NCBI GenBank assembly: GCA_022868165.1
Contig: JALHYA010000008.1
Coordinates: 1-38,443 of the forward strand
DNA from: Patescibacteria group bacterium
Lineage (GTDB): Bacteria; Patescibacteriota; Microgenomatia; UBA8517
Length of the DNA: 38,443 nucleotides
Reading direction: 5' to 3'
Shown one piece after another: positions 12,758 through 20,991 of this stretch. Under the pieces are notes generated by a model. The model worked only from the letters and a program-made list of their open reading frames with translations, was not told the DNA's origin and made no database searches. The position numbers and the translations under genes are program-made. Each line of letters opens with the position of its first letter. Within the stretch, counting starts at the first letter, position 1.

Positions 12758-14812
12758 TTATATGCGGAGTTTGAGCTCCTTGTCTTCTTTGAGGAAAAAT
12801 TCCTGAGATTGTCTCCCTAAATTGATAGTATAAAGGGGGGCATCCGCTCCGGCCTGTTTCTGAAGGAACAGGTTGTATTCGCCTTTGCTGATTTTAAAAG
12901 GCAAACGATACTTAACGGTTATTTTTGATACTCCCTCGGGACGAAGCTGGAAGTATCCGGCAAAAACGGTTTTGCCCAAATCATCATACGGCGCTGCCTT
13001 TTCCTCAAATCCGTCAACCGACAAAAGCTGTGAGCCTTTGGGCACATAAATTCTGGTCCAATTGGGAAGAACCGAATTGAGCCATCCGTCCTGCTTCATG
13101 GGATTTTTGTAGGTAATGGTCAGGGTTTTTTCAACCGTTCCGTCACCCGACACTTTAATATCCTGCTCTACTTCCTGCGTTACGTAGAGATTTGATTTTC
13201 TTCCCCCCAAATTTGCATCGTTTATATGAAGATAGTCTCCGTTGTAATCGACAATGCGGCCCGCCAAGCCGAAAGCCTCAAGACCGGCCTGTGCTTTGCT
13301 ATCAAATACATAGAAAAGAACATGCTTTTCCGCCAAGGATTTAAAAGCTGCCGCAAAAAGACCGGGAAGCTTTTCTTTCGGCTGTCCCAATGCGTTGGCC
13401 AAAATTGAATTCATCAAGGGACCGATAATGGCTTTGCGATTGCCATAATTTGGCGGGGCAAAAACAATCTTGCCAGGTTCGTTCTCGCTCCAAACAACAG
13501 CTCCTTCTTGGTCGGCAAAGCTTTCAAGTTCATAAATTACCTGGGGACAGTTACACTTCGGTTCTATCTGGGTAGAGAAATTTCCAAATCCACCAACCCC
13601 AATCGGACCTATCGCATCAAGAAGATTTACCAAAAGCTGGGTATCTACGGCTATTACACCGTCAACCTCTGTAATTCCAACTTTTTCGGCCTCTTTGGTA
13701 AATACTTTCATGCTCACGGCAAAGTCGGGCGACCAGTTCATATCTCTAAGCCTTAACTTATCCGACAATACATATGGACCTTTCAGATACTTAATCATCG
13801 GTTCGGGAGCATCCAATGTTGGTAAATAGGAACTGTCCAAGTTATAAATGTCACTGGAAACGGTAGGCGAAAACTTTGCTTTATCTACGGTTACTATCGA
13901 ATATCCCGTCATAAATCCGCCGGTTGGTCTTATTTCCTTATCGTTTTGAAAAAGAACCAGATATGTCCTTTCTTTATCGACCCCCAATAAATATGGTGCC
14001 GCCTCCAAAAGAGGTTTTGCATTGGAAATGAAAGTTGCGGCCGTATCAAAAAGTTCCACACCGTTTCTCACTTGTTCTCTAAGGGGTTTTCCCCGAAACT
14101 TTGCAGGATATCTATCGGGGTTAATTTTGTCTATTTCTGCTTTTGCAAGATTTACTTTTTGGGCTATATCTCCGGCTTTCGGTGTAATTGACGGCAAGCT
14201 CTGAATTACAAAATCCAGCCTTTGCTGTGTAGTTTTTTGCCCGTCCCCTTGTTTATTGTCTCCAAAACCCAAAAGGTCGGCATAAGGCTCTACCGCTGAA
14301 ATTCCAATATCTGCGGCGTCAAAGGAATATCCCAAAGCATTTATTCCGTGTCCGGCATCCGAGACAAATCCACCGGCCCAGGGAATAATTCTCATCCATG
14401 AAATACCGCGATAAGCGCTTTTTAAATTGGTGTATGACTTTTTGGCATTAACAAGCTCAGATTTTATTGCCGGAATTTTCCCTCCTTTGGCAACATCGGA
14501 CAGCCTCCTGCCTTCGGCAGCAAACACCATCGCTTTGGAGTAAAAGTTCCTGGCGGGAAAGAAAATTAAAAGAAACATCAAAAGGAAAAATCCAAAGACT
14601 CCACCTGCAATATAGAGAGTCTTCTTTCCAAAATTTATCTTTGGAAGCTGGAAACTGGAAGCTGGAGGCTGGATATTTGAAGTTGGAAGTTGGCTGTTGG
14701 GAGCTGGCTGTTCGATCTCGGTTGATGCCGCTTGAGGGTCTATTTTAGGAATAAGAACGGATTCTTCAGGCTTGATTTGCGGAATTCCGGATTCTTCGGG
14801 CATATTATCCAT
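12758..14812 (-). CDS. DUF4012 domain-containing membrane protein
   Basis: 684 residues. A Pro/Gln/Ser-rich cytoplasmic N-terminus (about 1-62), one membrane helix (about 68-87), then a long extracytoplasmic region. The DUF4012 signature FQNDKEIRPTGGFMTGYS lies near residue 290; an all-helical stretch precedes it and a beta-rich C-terminal part follows. DUF4012 proteins are common beside polysaccharide genes in Gram-positive and CPR genomes, and some domain arrangements resemble LCP-type proteins, but the biochemical role is unknown. The N-terminus includes a 7-residue repeat (NSQLPTS, NIQPPAS, SFQLPKI) encoded by a heptamer DNA patch. It follows the priming transferase gene after 14 bp. Confidence 0.88.
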   Translation of the reverse strand: MDNMPEESGIPQIKPEESVLIPKIDPQAASTEIEQPAPNSQLPTSNIQPPASSFQLPKINFGKKTLYIAGGVFGFFLLMFLLIFFPARNFYSKAMVFAAEGRRLSDVAKGGKIPAIKSELVNAKKSYTNLKSAYRGISWMRIIPWAGGFVSDAGHGINALGYSFDAADIGISAVEPYADLLGFGDNKQGDGQKTTQQRLDFVIQSLPSITPKAGDIAQKVNLAKAEIDKINPDRYPAKFRGKPLREQVRNGVELFDTAATFISNAKPLLEAAPYLLGVDKERTYLVLFQNDKEIRPTGGFMTGYSIVTVDKAKFSPTVSSDIYNLDSSYLPTLDAPEPMIKYLKGPYVLSDKLRLRDMNWSPDFAVSMKVFTKEAEKVGITEVDGVIAVDTQLLVNLLDAIGPIGVGGFGNFSTQIEPKCNCPQVIYELESFADQEGAVVWSENEPGKIVFAPPNYGNRKAIIGPLMNSILANALGQPKEKLPGLFAAAFKSLAEKHVLFYVFDSKAQAGLEAFGLAGRIVDYNGDYLHINDANLGGRKSNLYVTQEVEQDIKVSGDGTVEKTLTITYKNPMKQDGWLNSVLPNWTRIYVPKGSQLLSVDGFEEKAAPYDDLGKTVFAGYFQLRPEGVSKITVKYRLPFKISKGEYNLFLQKQAGADAPLYTINLGRQSQEFFLKEDKELKLRI
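14643..14712. repeat. Heptamer array (10 units, consensus GGAAGYT) inside the DUF4012 gene
   Basis: Ten units in strict 7-bp phase over 70 bp: GGAAGCT, GGAAACT, GGAAGCT, GGAGGCT, GGATATT, TGAAGTT, GGAAGTT, GGCTGTT, GGGAGCT, GGCTGTT. On the coding (minus) strand they encode the Gln/Pro/Ser-rich stretch just before the membrane helix. Because 21 bp equals seven codons, the peptide repeats every 7 residues. Confidence 0.9.
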
Positions 14813-14826
14813 ATTATCAGAAAAAA

Positions 14827-15465
14827 CTAAACCGCGCCCTTCCCGGAAATCATAGCCCAGGGAGTCTTAAGAAGAATCATAAGGTCAAACCAAATTGATT
14901 TTTTGCGGGCATACGTTGCATCCATTTCGAATCTCTTATCGAAATTTATCTCGCTCCTTCCCGTTACCTGCCAAAAGCCGGTAATTCCGGGGCGGACAGA
15001 CAACACAACATCGATATATTTCTTGGATTGGGGATATCTTTTGGTCTGCTGTTTAAGTTCGTCGGGAAAATAGGCACGCGGTCCCACAATGCTCATTTCG
15101 CCCCTAAGCACATTTACAAATTGGGGAATTTCGTCTATCGAATATTTTCTGATAAACCTGCCGATTGGAGTAACCCTAGGATCGCTGTGAAGTTTATAGT
15201 TTGTTTTTTTATACTCTTCGTACAACTTTTTAAATCTGGGGTCTCTTCGGATAAGCGAATGTGCATTAACAATCATCGAACGGAATTTATATAGCCTGAA
15301 AAGCTTTCCGTTTCTCCCTACTCTTTTCGGGATATCCGCAAGAACCGGTCCCTTTGAGGAAAGTTTAATAACTATAGTGGTGATAATTATTACAGGCGAA
15401 AAAAGAATCAGAAGAATAATTGAGCCGACGATGTCTATTATCCGCTTGGTTATTTCGTACAGCAT
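14827..15465 (-). CDS. Priming sugar-phosphate transferase (WcaJ/PglC-type polyprenyl-phosphate glycosylphosphotransferase)
   Basis: Transfers a sugar-1-phosphate from a nucleotide sugar to a polyprenyl phosphate, the first membrane step of glycan assembly. 212 residues: one N-terminal re-entrant helix (about 10-36) and the catalytic domain, with KFRSM at about 80-84, the IDEIPQ segment at about 129-134 (Asp-Glu pair typical of this family), VGPRAYFP near 152 and RPGITGFWQVTGRS near 178. The short form lacks the four extra membrane helices of WcaJ/WbaP and so resembles PglC-like minimal enzymes. It sits between manC and the DUF4012 gene. The sugar is not deducible from sequence. Confidence 0.93.
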   Translation of the reverse strand: MLYEITKRIIDIVGSIILLILFSPVIIITTIVIKLSSKGPVLADIPKRVGRNGKLFRLYKFRSMIVNAHSLIRRDPRFKKLYEEYKKTNYKLHSDPRVTPIGRFIRKYSIDEIPQFVNVLRGEMSIVGPRAYFPDELKQQTKRYPQSKKYIDVVLSVRPGITGFWQVTGRSEINFDKRFEMDATYARKKSIWFDLMILLKTPWAMISGKGAV

Positions 15466-15487
15466 ACAGGCAGGAATTGTAACACAA

Positions 15488-16582
15488 TTAGAGAAGTTCC
15501 TTAACTTTCTCTTTTTTCAACTGCTCGACTATCTTTTTTACGTTTTGGGCGCGGCTTTTGGAGCAAATAAGAAGTGCGTCTTTCGTGTCCACCACTACCA
15601 CATCGTCAACATCAATTATTGCAATAAGCCTACCGTCCATGTGGATTAGAGCATCGGAAGTATCAATATTTATAACTCTCCCTCCGGGTTCGTCTCCGTC
15701 GATGATTACATTTCCCTTCGAATCTTTTGTCAAAGTTTCCCATACTTCTTTCCAATCCCCAATATCTTTCCATTGATAATCAGCGACTACCAAAAGAAAA
15801 TTATCGGCCTTTTCGGATATTGCGTAATCAACAGAAATCTCGGGAATTTTTTCGTAGGCTTTCTCAATGCTCCCACCCCTTCCTATCTCCTCTATTGCCT
15901 TAAATATGTCCGGCTGGTATTTCCGAAAAGCGGATAGAACAGAATCCGCACGCCAGATATACTGCCCTGCATTCCAAAAGTAATCTCCGCTTTTAAAATA
16001 CTCTTGGGCAACTTTAAGGTCAGGTTTTTCCGTAAACTTTTCCAGCTTATAAATATCTTTGCCCCCCATTTGCGAAAACTTGTCCCCTTGCTTTATATAT
16101 CCGTAACCGATATTGGCGTATGTGGGCTTAATTCCTATAGCAACAAGCCAATCACCGCGGTAGGCGGCATGTGCCGCAGCCTTTACAATGGCGACATAGC
16201 TTTCTTCCGGACTCATTAAATGGTCCGAATATTCGTTGATGATGACTGCATCAGGGTCCTTCTTCATAATTTCCGCCGCTCCCCATGCATGAGCCGGTGC
16301 AGTGTTTCTTCTCAATGGCTCGACAAGAATATTATCCGGTACCAGTTCGGGAACCTCTTTGATAAGCTCGTCTTTGTATCCTTTTGTTGTTGTAACAAGA
16401 TAAATTCTTTCCCAAGGAAGGAACTTGGAAAACCTATAAAGTGTAATTTGTGCCAGGGTCTTTTTGTTAAAAAGGGGAAGAAACTGTTTGGGTCTGGCGT
16501 TTCTTGAGCGAGGCCAAAGGCGGGTTCCTCCGCCGCCGATAACAACAAGCGCATATGTATGCTCAAGATAATTATCGTCCAT
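15488..16582 (-). CDS. manC: Mannose-1-phosphate guanylyltransferase
   Basis: Makes GDP-mannose from mannose-1-phosphate and GTP, supplying activated mannose for the locus. 364 residues from ATG 16582. The nucleotidyltransferase signature GGGGTRLWPRSR followed by PKQF lies at about 16-33; ERIYLVT, EPLRRNTAPA, FTEKPD and NAGQYIW blocks follow in the usual order. There is no phosphomannose isomerase domain, so it is monofunctional. The start overlaps the upstream glycosyltransferase stop by one base (TGATG), favouring this ATG over the TTG one codon upstream. It indicates that mannose or a GDP-mannose-derived sugar is part of the product. Confidence 0.94.
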   Translation of the reverse strand: MDDNYLEHTYALVVIGGGGTRLWPRSRNARPKQFLPLFNKKTLAQITLYRFSKFLPWERIYLVTTTKGYKDELIKEVPELVPDNILVEPLRRNTAPAHAWGAAEIMKKDPDAVIINEYSDHLMSPEESYVAIVKAAAHAAYRGDWLVAIGIKPTYANIGYGYIKQGDKFSQMGGKDIYKLEKFTEKPDLKVAQEYFKSGDYFWNAGQYIWRADSVLSAFRKYQPDIFKAIEEIGRGGSIEKAYEKIPEISVDYAISEKADNFLLVVADYQWKDIGDWKEVWETLTKDSKGNVIIDGDEPGGRVINIDTSDALIHMDGRLIAIIDVDDVVVVDTKDALLICSKSRAQNVKKIVEQLKKEKVKELL

Positions 16583-17673
16583 CAATTTATTCTACCAGCT
16601 AGCAGGTCCGATACAAAAGCCGCAAACTTTTTTTGGAAATTTTGTTTGGAAAATTTTTTGGCATTTTCCAACAAATCTCCGTGGTTAAACGTCATTTTCT
16701 CGAATCTCTTGACAGCTTTTACCAAAGACTTCTTGTCTTGCTTATCAAAGAAAATTCCTGTTTTTCCCTCTACCAATGTGTCTAATGCTCCCCCGCCCCT
16801 AAAGGCAATTACCGGAGTGCCGGAGGCCTGAGCCTCCAAAGAAACTATTCCGAAATCCTCAATTTGGGGAAAGATAAACGCCTTTGCTCTTTTATAGTAA
16901 CCTGCCAGTTCTTTATCCGTTAATCGGTCAATAAATGTGATGTTTCTTTTGGCAAATCTTCTCAATTTCCTTTCCTCGCTCCCCTCTCCAACAATAACCA
17001 AAGGCTTTCCCAGCTCGTTAAAAGCCTCTACCGCCAAATCCGCCCTTTTATATGGCACCAATCTTGAAACATAAAGGTAATAATCGCTTTTTTTAAGAGG
17101 CTTATGTTGTGCAAATTTATCAAACTCGATAGGCGAATGAATTACGGCCGATTCTCTGCCGTAAAACTTTTTTATTCTGTCCCTGACTTCGGTCGAAATT
17201 GCAATCAAGTAGTCCGGTCTGTGCGCCGAAACCTTATCCCATCTCCTGAGGTATTTGACTATCGGGAACGTTAGAGTTTTAAAGGTTGTTCCTTTAAAAT
17301 AATCCCCGTATCCGCTCCACAAATATCTTGTAGGCGTTAGCATATAGCAAATATGAACAGCATTCGGTCTGACCAATACTCCCTTTGCGGCCTCGCTGGT
17401 TACCGAAATCACCAAATCATAATCACTCAAATCCAGAGTTTCGAATGCCAATGGCATCAAATACGGCAAAAGCTCATGCCTTTCACGACCCAAAGGCAAT
17501 TTTTGTAAAAAAGAGGTAACTACTTTGGGAAAAACTTTAGCCCAAGAGGCTTTTTTGGCAGAATAAACCGAAGTGAAAAGGTGTGCATTCGGATAAATCT
17601 CATGAAGTGCCAAAAGAACTCTTTCGGCTCCTCCCCATTTGTTTACACGGTCATATACAATTGCTGTCTTCAC
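16582..17673 (-). CDS. GT4-family glycosyltransferase
   Basis: Cytoplasmic GT-B enzyme that adds a sugar from a nucleotide donor to a lipid-linked acceptor. 363 residues. N-terminal domain with NKWGGAERVLL at about 11-21; C-terminal donor domain with SRLVPYKRADLAVEAF (203-218), VIVGEGSE (227-234) and the EX7E motif intact (Glu272 and Glu280 in EDFGIVSLE). It overlaps its upstream neighbour by 4 bp (ATGA) and its stop overlaps manC by one base. Closest in style to WbaZ/WcaI-like mannosyltransferases, which would fit manC next door, but donor specificity is inference. Confidence 0.9.
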   Translation of the reverse strand: MKTAIVYDRVNKWGGAERVLLALHEIYPNAHLFTSVYSAKKASWAKVFPKVVTSFLQKLPLGRERHELLPYLMPLAFETLDLSDYDLVISVTSEAAKGVLVRPNAVHICYMLTPTRYLWSGYGDYFKGTTFKTLTFPIVKYLRRWDKVSAHRPDYLIAISTEVRDRIKKFYGRESAVIHSPIEFDKFAQHKPLKKSDYYLYVSRLVPYKRADLAVEAFNELGKPLVIVGEGSEERKLRRFAKRNITFIDRLTDKELAGYYKRAKAFIFPQIEDFGIVSLEAQASGTPVIAFRGGGALDTLVEGKTGIFFDKQDKKSLVKAVKRFEKMTFNHGDLLENAKKFSKQNFQKKFAAFVSDLLAGRIN

Positions 17674-18791
17674 TGTTTGATGGCCTCTTTATACACCGAA
17701 AGGGTTTCCCGCGCCATCTTTTCCCAAGAGTATCTGCTTACAAATTTCTGGCCGTTTTGGATATATTCTTCCCGCATCTGGTACGGCATGTTTAAAATCT
17801 CCCATAGGGTCTTTTCCATCGACGAAAAATCAAAAGGGTTAAAATACTTTGCATTCTCTTTATAGATTTCTTTAAAAACGGGTATATTGGATACTATGGC
17901 CAAAGTCCCGGCAGCCATTGCCTCGATGCCTGGAAGGCCGAAGCCTTCCGATATGGAAGGAAATACAAAACCTACGGAGTTTTTGTAAAGAGTAAACAAA
18001 TCGTTGTCTGGTACAAAACCCAAAAGCGCTACGTTCTTACTTGCTCCCATTTTGGAAACCAATTTCTCCAGTTTTTCGGAAAAAACGCTCCTGGAAGAAG
18101 CAATCAGCAGGGTCACATTTAGATTATGATTCTCGTTAAGCCGGACAATCGCCTTCACCAACCTCTCCAGATTCTTATGCGGATAGGCGTTGCCCGCATA
18201 AATGAAATATTTTTCCTTAATTCCGTATTTTTCAAGAACATTTGAAGAGGCAACCATCGGAAGTTCCACCCCTTCGTAGGTAACGGAAATTTTGTCAGGA
18301 TTCACATGATAATAATCCGCCAGTTCCCTTTTAACAAAGTTGCTGGGAACAATTATTCTTAACGAATCCTTGACTGCTTTTTTGAAAACATATTTATAGC
18401 CGAACCTTTTTATTAAAAACGCCGGAAGACTTAGCGTTGTCGTATCCTGTCCCTTCATTCTATGCATCAGCATATCGTGAATCGTGACTACAAATTTACC
18501 CGCGTAGGAAATGGGGATATTGAAATGCGGGAAGTGAACCAAATCGGGAAAGGTTTGTGTAAGAATCTTTGGTAACTTGACCTGCTCGGTGAAGCTGTAA
18601 TGTCTAAAATCGGCAAGAACTTTGGTCCAGTTTGGAGGCAACTCCAATTCATCAAAGTACTTTTTTCTTAACAAGATAGAATATTTGTTTCTCTTATCAA
18701 GCCTGGCAAGATATTCGACCAGCTTCATTACGTATCTTCCCAACCCGGCGTTTTCCAACCCGTATAGTCTTGCGTCGATAGTTATATTCAT
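17670..18791 (-). CDS. GT4-family glycosyltransferase
   Basis: GT-B glycosyltransferase, 373 residues. Start MNITIDARLYG with GLGRYVMKL at about 17-25, the typical acceptor-domain opening of mannosyltransferase-like GT4 enzymes; VVTIHDM at 101-107, SNFVKRELADYY, YAGNAYPHKNLERLVKA (198-214) and EGFGLPGIEAMAAG with both EX7E glutamates (282, 290). Expected to act on lipid-linked intermediates at the inner membrane face. It begins a co-translated run (17670-16582-15488) after the hairpin region at 18803-18893; no promoter or clear ribosome site is visible before ATG 18791. Confidence 0.91.
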   Translation of the reverse strand: MNITIDARLYGLENAGLGRYVMKLVEYLARLDKRNKYSILLRKKYFDELELPPNWTKVLADFRHYSFTEQVKLPKILTQTFPDLVHFPHFNIPISYAGKFVVTIHDMLMHRMKGQDTTTLSLPAFLIKRFGYKYVFKKAVKDSLRIIVPSNFVKRELADYYHVNPDKISVTYEGVELPMVASSNVLEKYGIKEKYFIYAGNAYPHKNLERLVKAIVRLNENHNLNVTLLIASSRSVFSEKLEKLVSKMGASKNVALLGFVPDNDLFTLYKNSVGFVFPSISEGFGLPGIEAMAAGTLAIVSNIPVFKEIYKENAKYFNPFDFSSMEKTLWEILNMPYQMREEYIQNGQKFVSRYSWEKMARETLSVYKEAIKQ

Positions 18792-18802
18792 AGCAGTTTC
18801 AA

Positions 18803-18893
18803 GGATACCACGAATTTTTATTCGTGGAGGAATTGAACCTGATATATCATCCTTCCCTCAAGGGAAACCGCAAACCTTCGTTTGCGGAGGATG
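18803..18893. repeat. Intergenic hairpin pair with compensatory differences
   Basis: Two related 29-bp units begin exactly 60 bp apart (18803-18831 and 18863-18891). Each has the form GGA..CC-stem-loop-stem-GGAGGA: CCACGAAT-TTTT-ATTCGTGG (18808-18827) and CCGCAAAC-CTTC-GTTTGCGG (18868-18887). The stems differ at three positions, and each change is matched on the other arm. A third small hairpin TTCCC-TCAA-GGGAA (18853-18866) lies between, and CATCCT/AGGATG (18848-18853 with 18888-18893) can close a multi-arm structure. It fills the gap between two glycosyltransferase genes. No T-run follows on the minus strand, so simple termination is unlikely. Confidence 0.75.
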
Positions 18894-19793
18894 TTATAGG
18901 AAAGCTACTTTGATAAATCTGACAAATTTGAGCGCTTTTATGCCGGCCAATACCATCAAATTTATTATCAACGGATAATGCTTCCACAATCTTTTCTTAT
19001 AAAAAATTTCCATAGAATTAACTCCGGACATTCTAAACCTTAACCTTGCCGCCAAAGGAACCTTGTGTTGTGTGGCTCTGTTCTTGCCTTTTGTTGCTCC
19101 TTTAAGATGCAAAATTGAGACCTCGGGATGGTAGATTATCTTGTAACCCAAAACCTTTATCTTCCAGCAGATGTCGATATCCTCCCCGTCCAGATAATAA
19201 TCTTCATCAAACCAGCCTACCCTGTCCAAAACTTTCTTTGGAGTCAGGAAAAATGCCCCCTGGATTACATCCACTTCTGCTTCTTGGTCCTCGGGCAAAT
19301 ATCCGTACCAGTATTTGGCAAAAAGTTTTGAATGGGTAAATATTCTGTCCAAAGGAAGGACCAGATGGGAGAAAGAAACCCAAGGTGTGGGAAAGGCCCT
19401 TCTTGTGTCTTTGTCCAACTCTCCGTTTGCCAATACGACTTTGCAGGTAAGCGCACCTATTTCCTTGTGATTTTCCAAATAATCTACGGTTTCCCTTAGG
19501 GTGTTGGGGTAAACAATCGTATCGGTGTTCAAGAAAAGAACGTATTTTCCCTTCGCAATCTTGCGGGCTTGATTATTGCCTTTGGCAAATCCCAAATTGG
19601 CCTTGTTCTCAACTATCATTACATTGGGAAATTCTTTCCTAATCATGGCAACACTCCCGTCCGTCGAGCCGTTATCCGAAACGATAATTTCAAAATCCAA
19701 TTCGTTTTCGACTTTTTTGAGTGAATTCAGGCAATCCCGAGTGAGATTTTCGGTATTGTAATTGAGAATAATAATCGAAAGTTTAGGCGCCAT
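18894..19793 (-). CDS. GT2-family glycosyltransferase (WbbL/rhamnosyltransferase-like)
   Basis: GT-A enzyme, 299 residues from ATG 19793; an in-frame GTG lies two codons upstream. Visible: SIIILNYNTENLTRDCL (6-22), VSDNGSTDGS (38-47, nucleotide binding), NLGFAKGNN, the NTDT metal site (89-92) and the late acidic DGEDIDICWK block near 205 that supplies the catalytic base in this family. The C-terminus is basic and hydrophobic, suiting membrane association. The start lies 11 bp inside the upstream gene with an AAAGG-type ribosome site. The probable donor is dTDP-rhamnose by family resemblance only; no rhamnose genes are in the window. Confidence 0.9.
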   Translation of the reverse strand: MAPKLSIIILNYNTENLTRDCLNSLKKVENELDFEIIVSDNGSTDGSVAMIRKEFPNVMIVENKANLGFAKGNNQARKIAKGKYVLFLNTDTIVYPNTLRETVDYLENHKEIGALTCKVVLANGELDKDTRRAFPTPWVSFSHLVLPLDRIFTHSKLFAKYWYGYLPEDQEAEVDVIQGAFFLTPKKVLDRVGWFDEDYYLDGEDIDICWKIKVLGYKIIYHPEVSILHLKGATKGKNRATQHKVPLAARLRFRMSGVNSMEIFYKKRLWKHYPLIINLMVLAGIKALKFVRFIKVAFL

Positions 19794-20991
19794 TTTCACC
19801 TTTCAGGACATTATCGTATATCTCATCGTGGAGCTTTACAATCGATTTCCAATCAAAATTTTTTCCCACATGGCTTCGGCCGTTTTTACCGATTTTTTCC
19901 GCCAACGGCGGGTTTTTCAAAAGCCTTATTGCTTCTTTTGCCAAGCCTTTATAAGTATCGGAAATTAAAGCATGCACCCCATTTTTGATTGTTAAACCAG
20001 CCACCCCGATTGAAGTAGAAACAACCGGAAGCCCTGCCGCCATTGCCTCCAGTATTTTAAGTCGAGTTCCGCCGGCTCCTTTAATGGGAGCAACCATAAT
20101 ACTTGCACTTCTATACGCATCTCTGGCGTCGGGAATATTTTCGGTTATCTCAATGCTTTTGTCTTTTTCACTCAAGGATTTTATCCAGTCGGGAATTTTT
20201 CTCCCAACTATCCAAACTTTTGCTCCCGGAACTCCCTTTTTAACCAATGGCCATACGTTTCTGATAAGAAGCTCCGATGCTTCTTTGTTCTGAAGCCATT
20301 CAAAATTCGTAACTCCATAAAGTATCCGGGGAGGAGATTTTCTTTCAATTTTCTTTTCCAGGTAAAATTGTGTGTCAACCCCATTTGGAATAATATCGAC
20401 TTTTACTCCTGGAATTAGCTTTTGCATTTGCACCCTGTCTTCTTGGGATACCGCAACCAATTGCTGGGCTTTCGCCCAATAATGTTTTTCCCAAAACTTA
20501 AGTTTAATCACGTCGAGCATATAAAAAGGTTTCAAAAGAAGCGGAACTTCATTGTCTACATAATGTTTATAGACAAGATATTCAATCGTTTGCTCAACCA
20601 AGATTATCGGGACATCGGTGTCGGGGATGTGCGGCATAACATAAAACGCCTCGGCGTGAATTAAATCGTATTTCTCTTTCTCCAGCTCCTGTCTGACCGC
20701 TTCTCTCTCTACAATAGACAGGTTTCTAATAACTACCAACGGGTAGGGCCCAAACTCGGCCAAAATAACATTCTTGAAAGTCCATGGAGAGCGAGGCCGG
20801 CTAAATACACGTACTTTCCTGCAATATTTTTCAAGCTCCGGAATAAATCTCCTTTCCGATTCGTCCTTGAGCATGGAAAAGAGGGTAATATCGTGGTTTT
20901 TCGAAAGATACTTTATGATGTTGTACCAACGGGTTTGCCCGCCCGAAGTTTGAGCGTTGGGCAAAAAAGGAACAAGCATCAATATCTTCAT
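19783..20991 (-). CDS. GT4-family glycosyltransferase
   Basis: GT-B glycosyltransferase, 402 residues. MKILMLVPFLPNAQTSGGQ opens the acceptor domain; VDIIPNGVDTQFY (198-210) marks the start of the donor domain, and the nucleotide-sugar site reads KGAGGTRLKILEAMAAG (304-320). This GGGTRLKxLE form replaces the classical EX7E start and is usual in one GT4 subgroup often found in exopolysaccharide clusters. It overlaps both neighbours: 4 bp with the GT-C gene upstream and 11 bp with the GT2 gene downstream, so all three should be translated together. Confidence 0.9.
   Translation of the reverse strand: MKILMLVPFLPNAQTSGGQTRWYNIIKYLSKNHDITLFSMLKDESERRFIPELEKYCRKVRVFSRPRSPWTFKNVILAEFGPYPLVVIRNLSIVEREAVRQELEKEKYDLIHAEAFYVMPHIPDTDVPIILVEQTIEYLVYKHYVDNEVPLLLKPFYMLDVIKLKFWEKHYWAKAQQLVAVSQEDRVQMQKLIPGVKVDIIPNGVDTQFYLEKKIERKSPPRILYGVTNFEWLQNKEASELLIRNVWPLVKKGVPGAKVWIVGRKIPDWIKSLSEKDKSIEITENIPDARDAYRSASIMVAPIKGAGGTRLKILEAMAAGLPVVSTSIGVAGLTIKNGVHALISDTYKGLAKEAIRLLKNPPLAEKIGKNGRSHVGKNFDWKSIVKLHDEIYDNVLKGENGA

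Noticed and set aside
14643-14712. CRISPR array
   Set aside because: Units are 7 bp with no spacers, lie in an intact reading frame and have no cas genes nearby.
18848-18893. tRNA-like cloverleaf in the hairpin region
   Set aside because: A closing stem and two arms exist, but there is no T-loop GGTTCGAATC-type block, no anticodon arm of the right size and no CCA or acceptor geometry.
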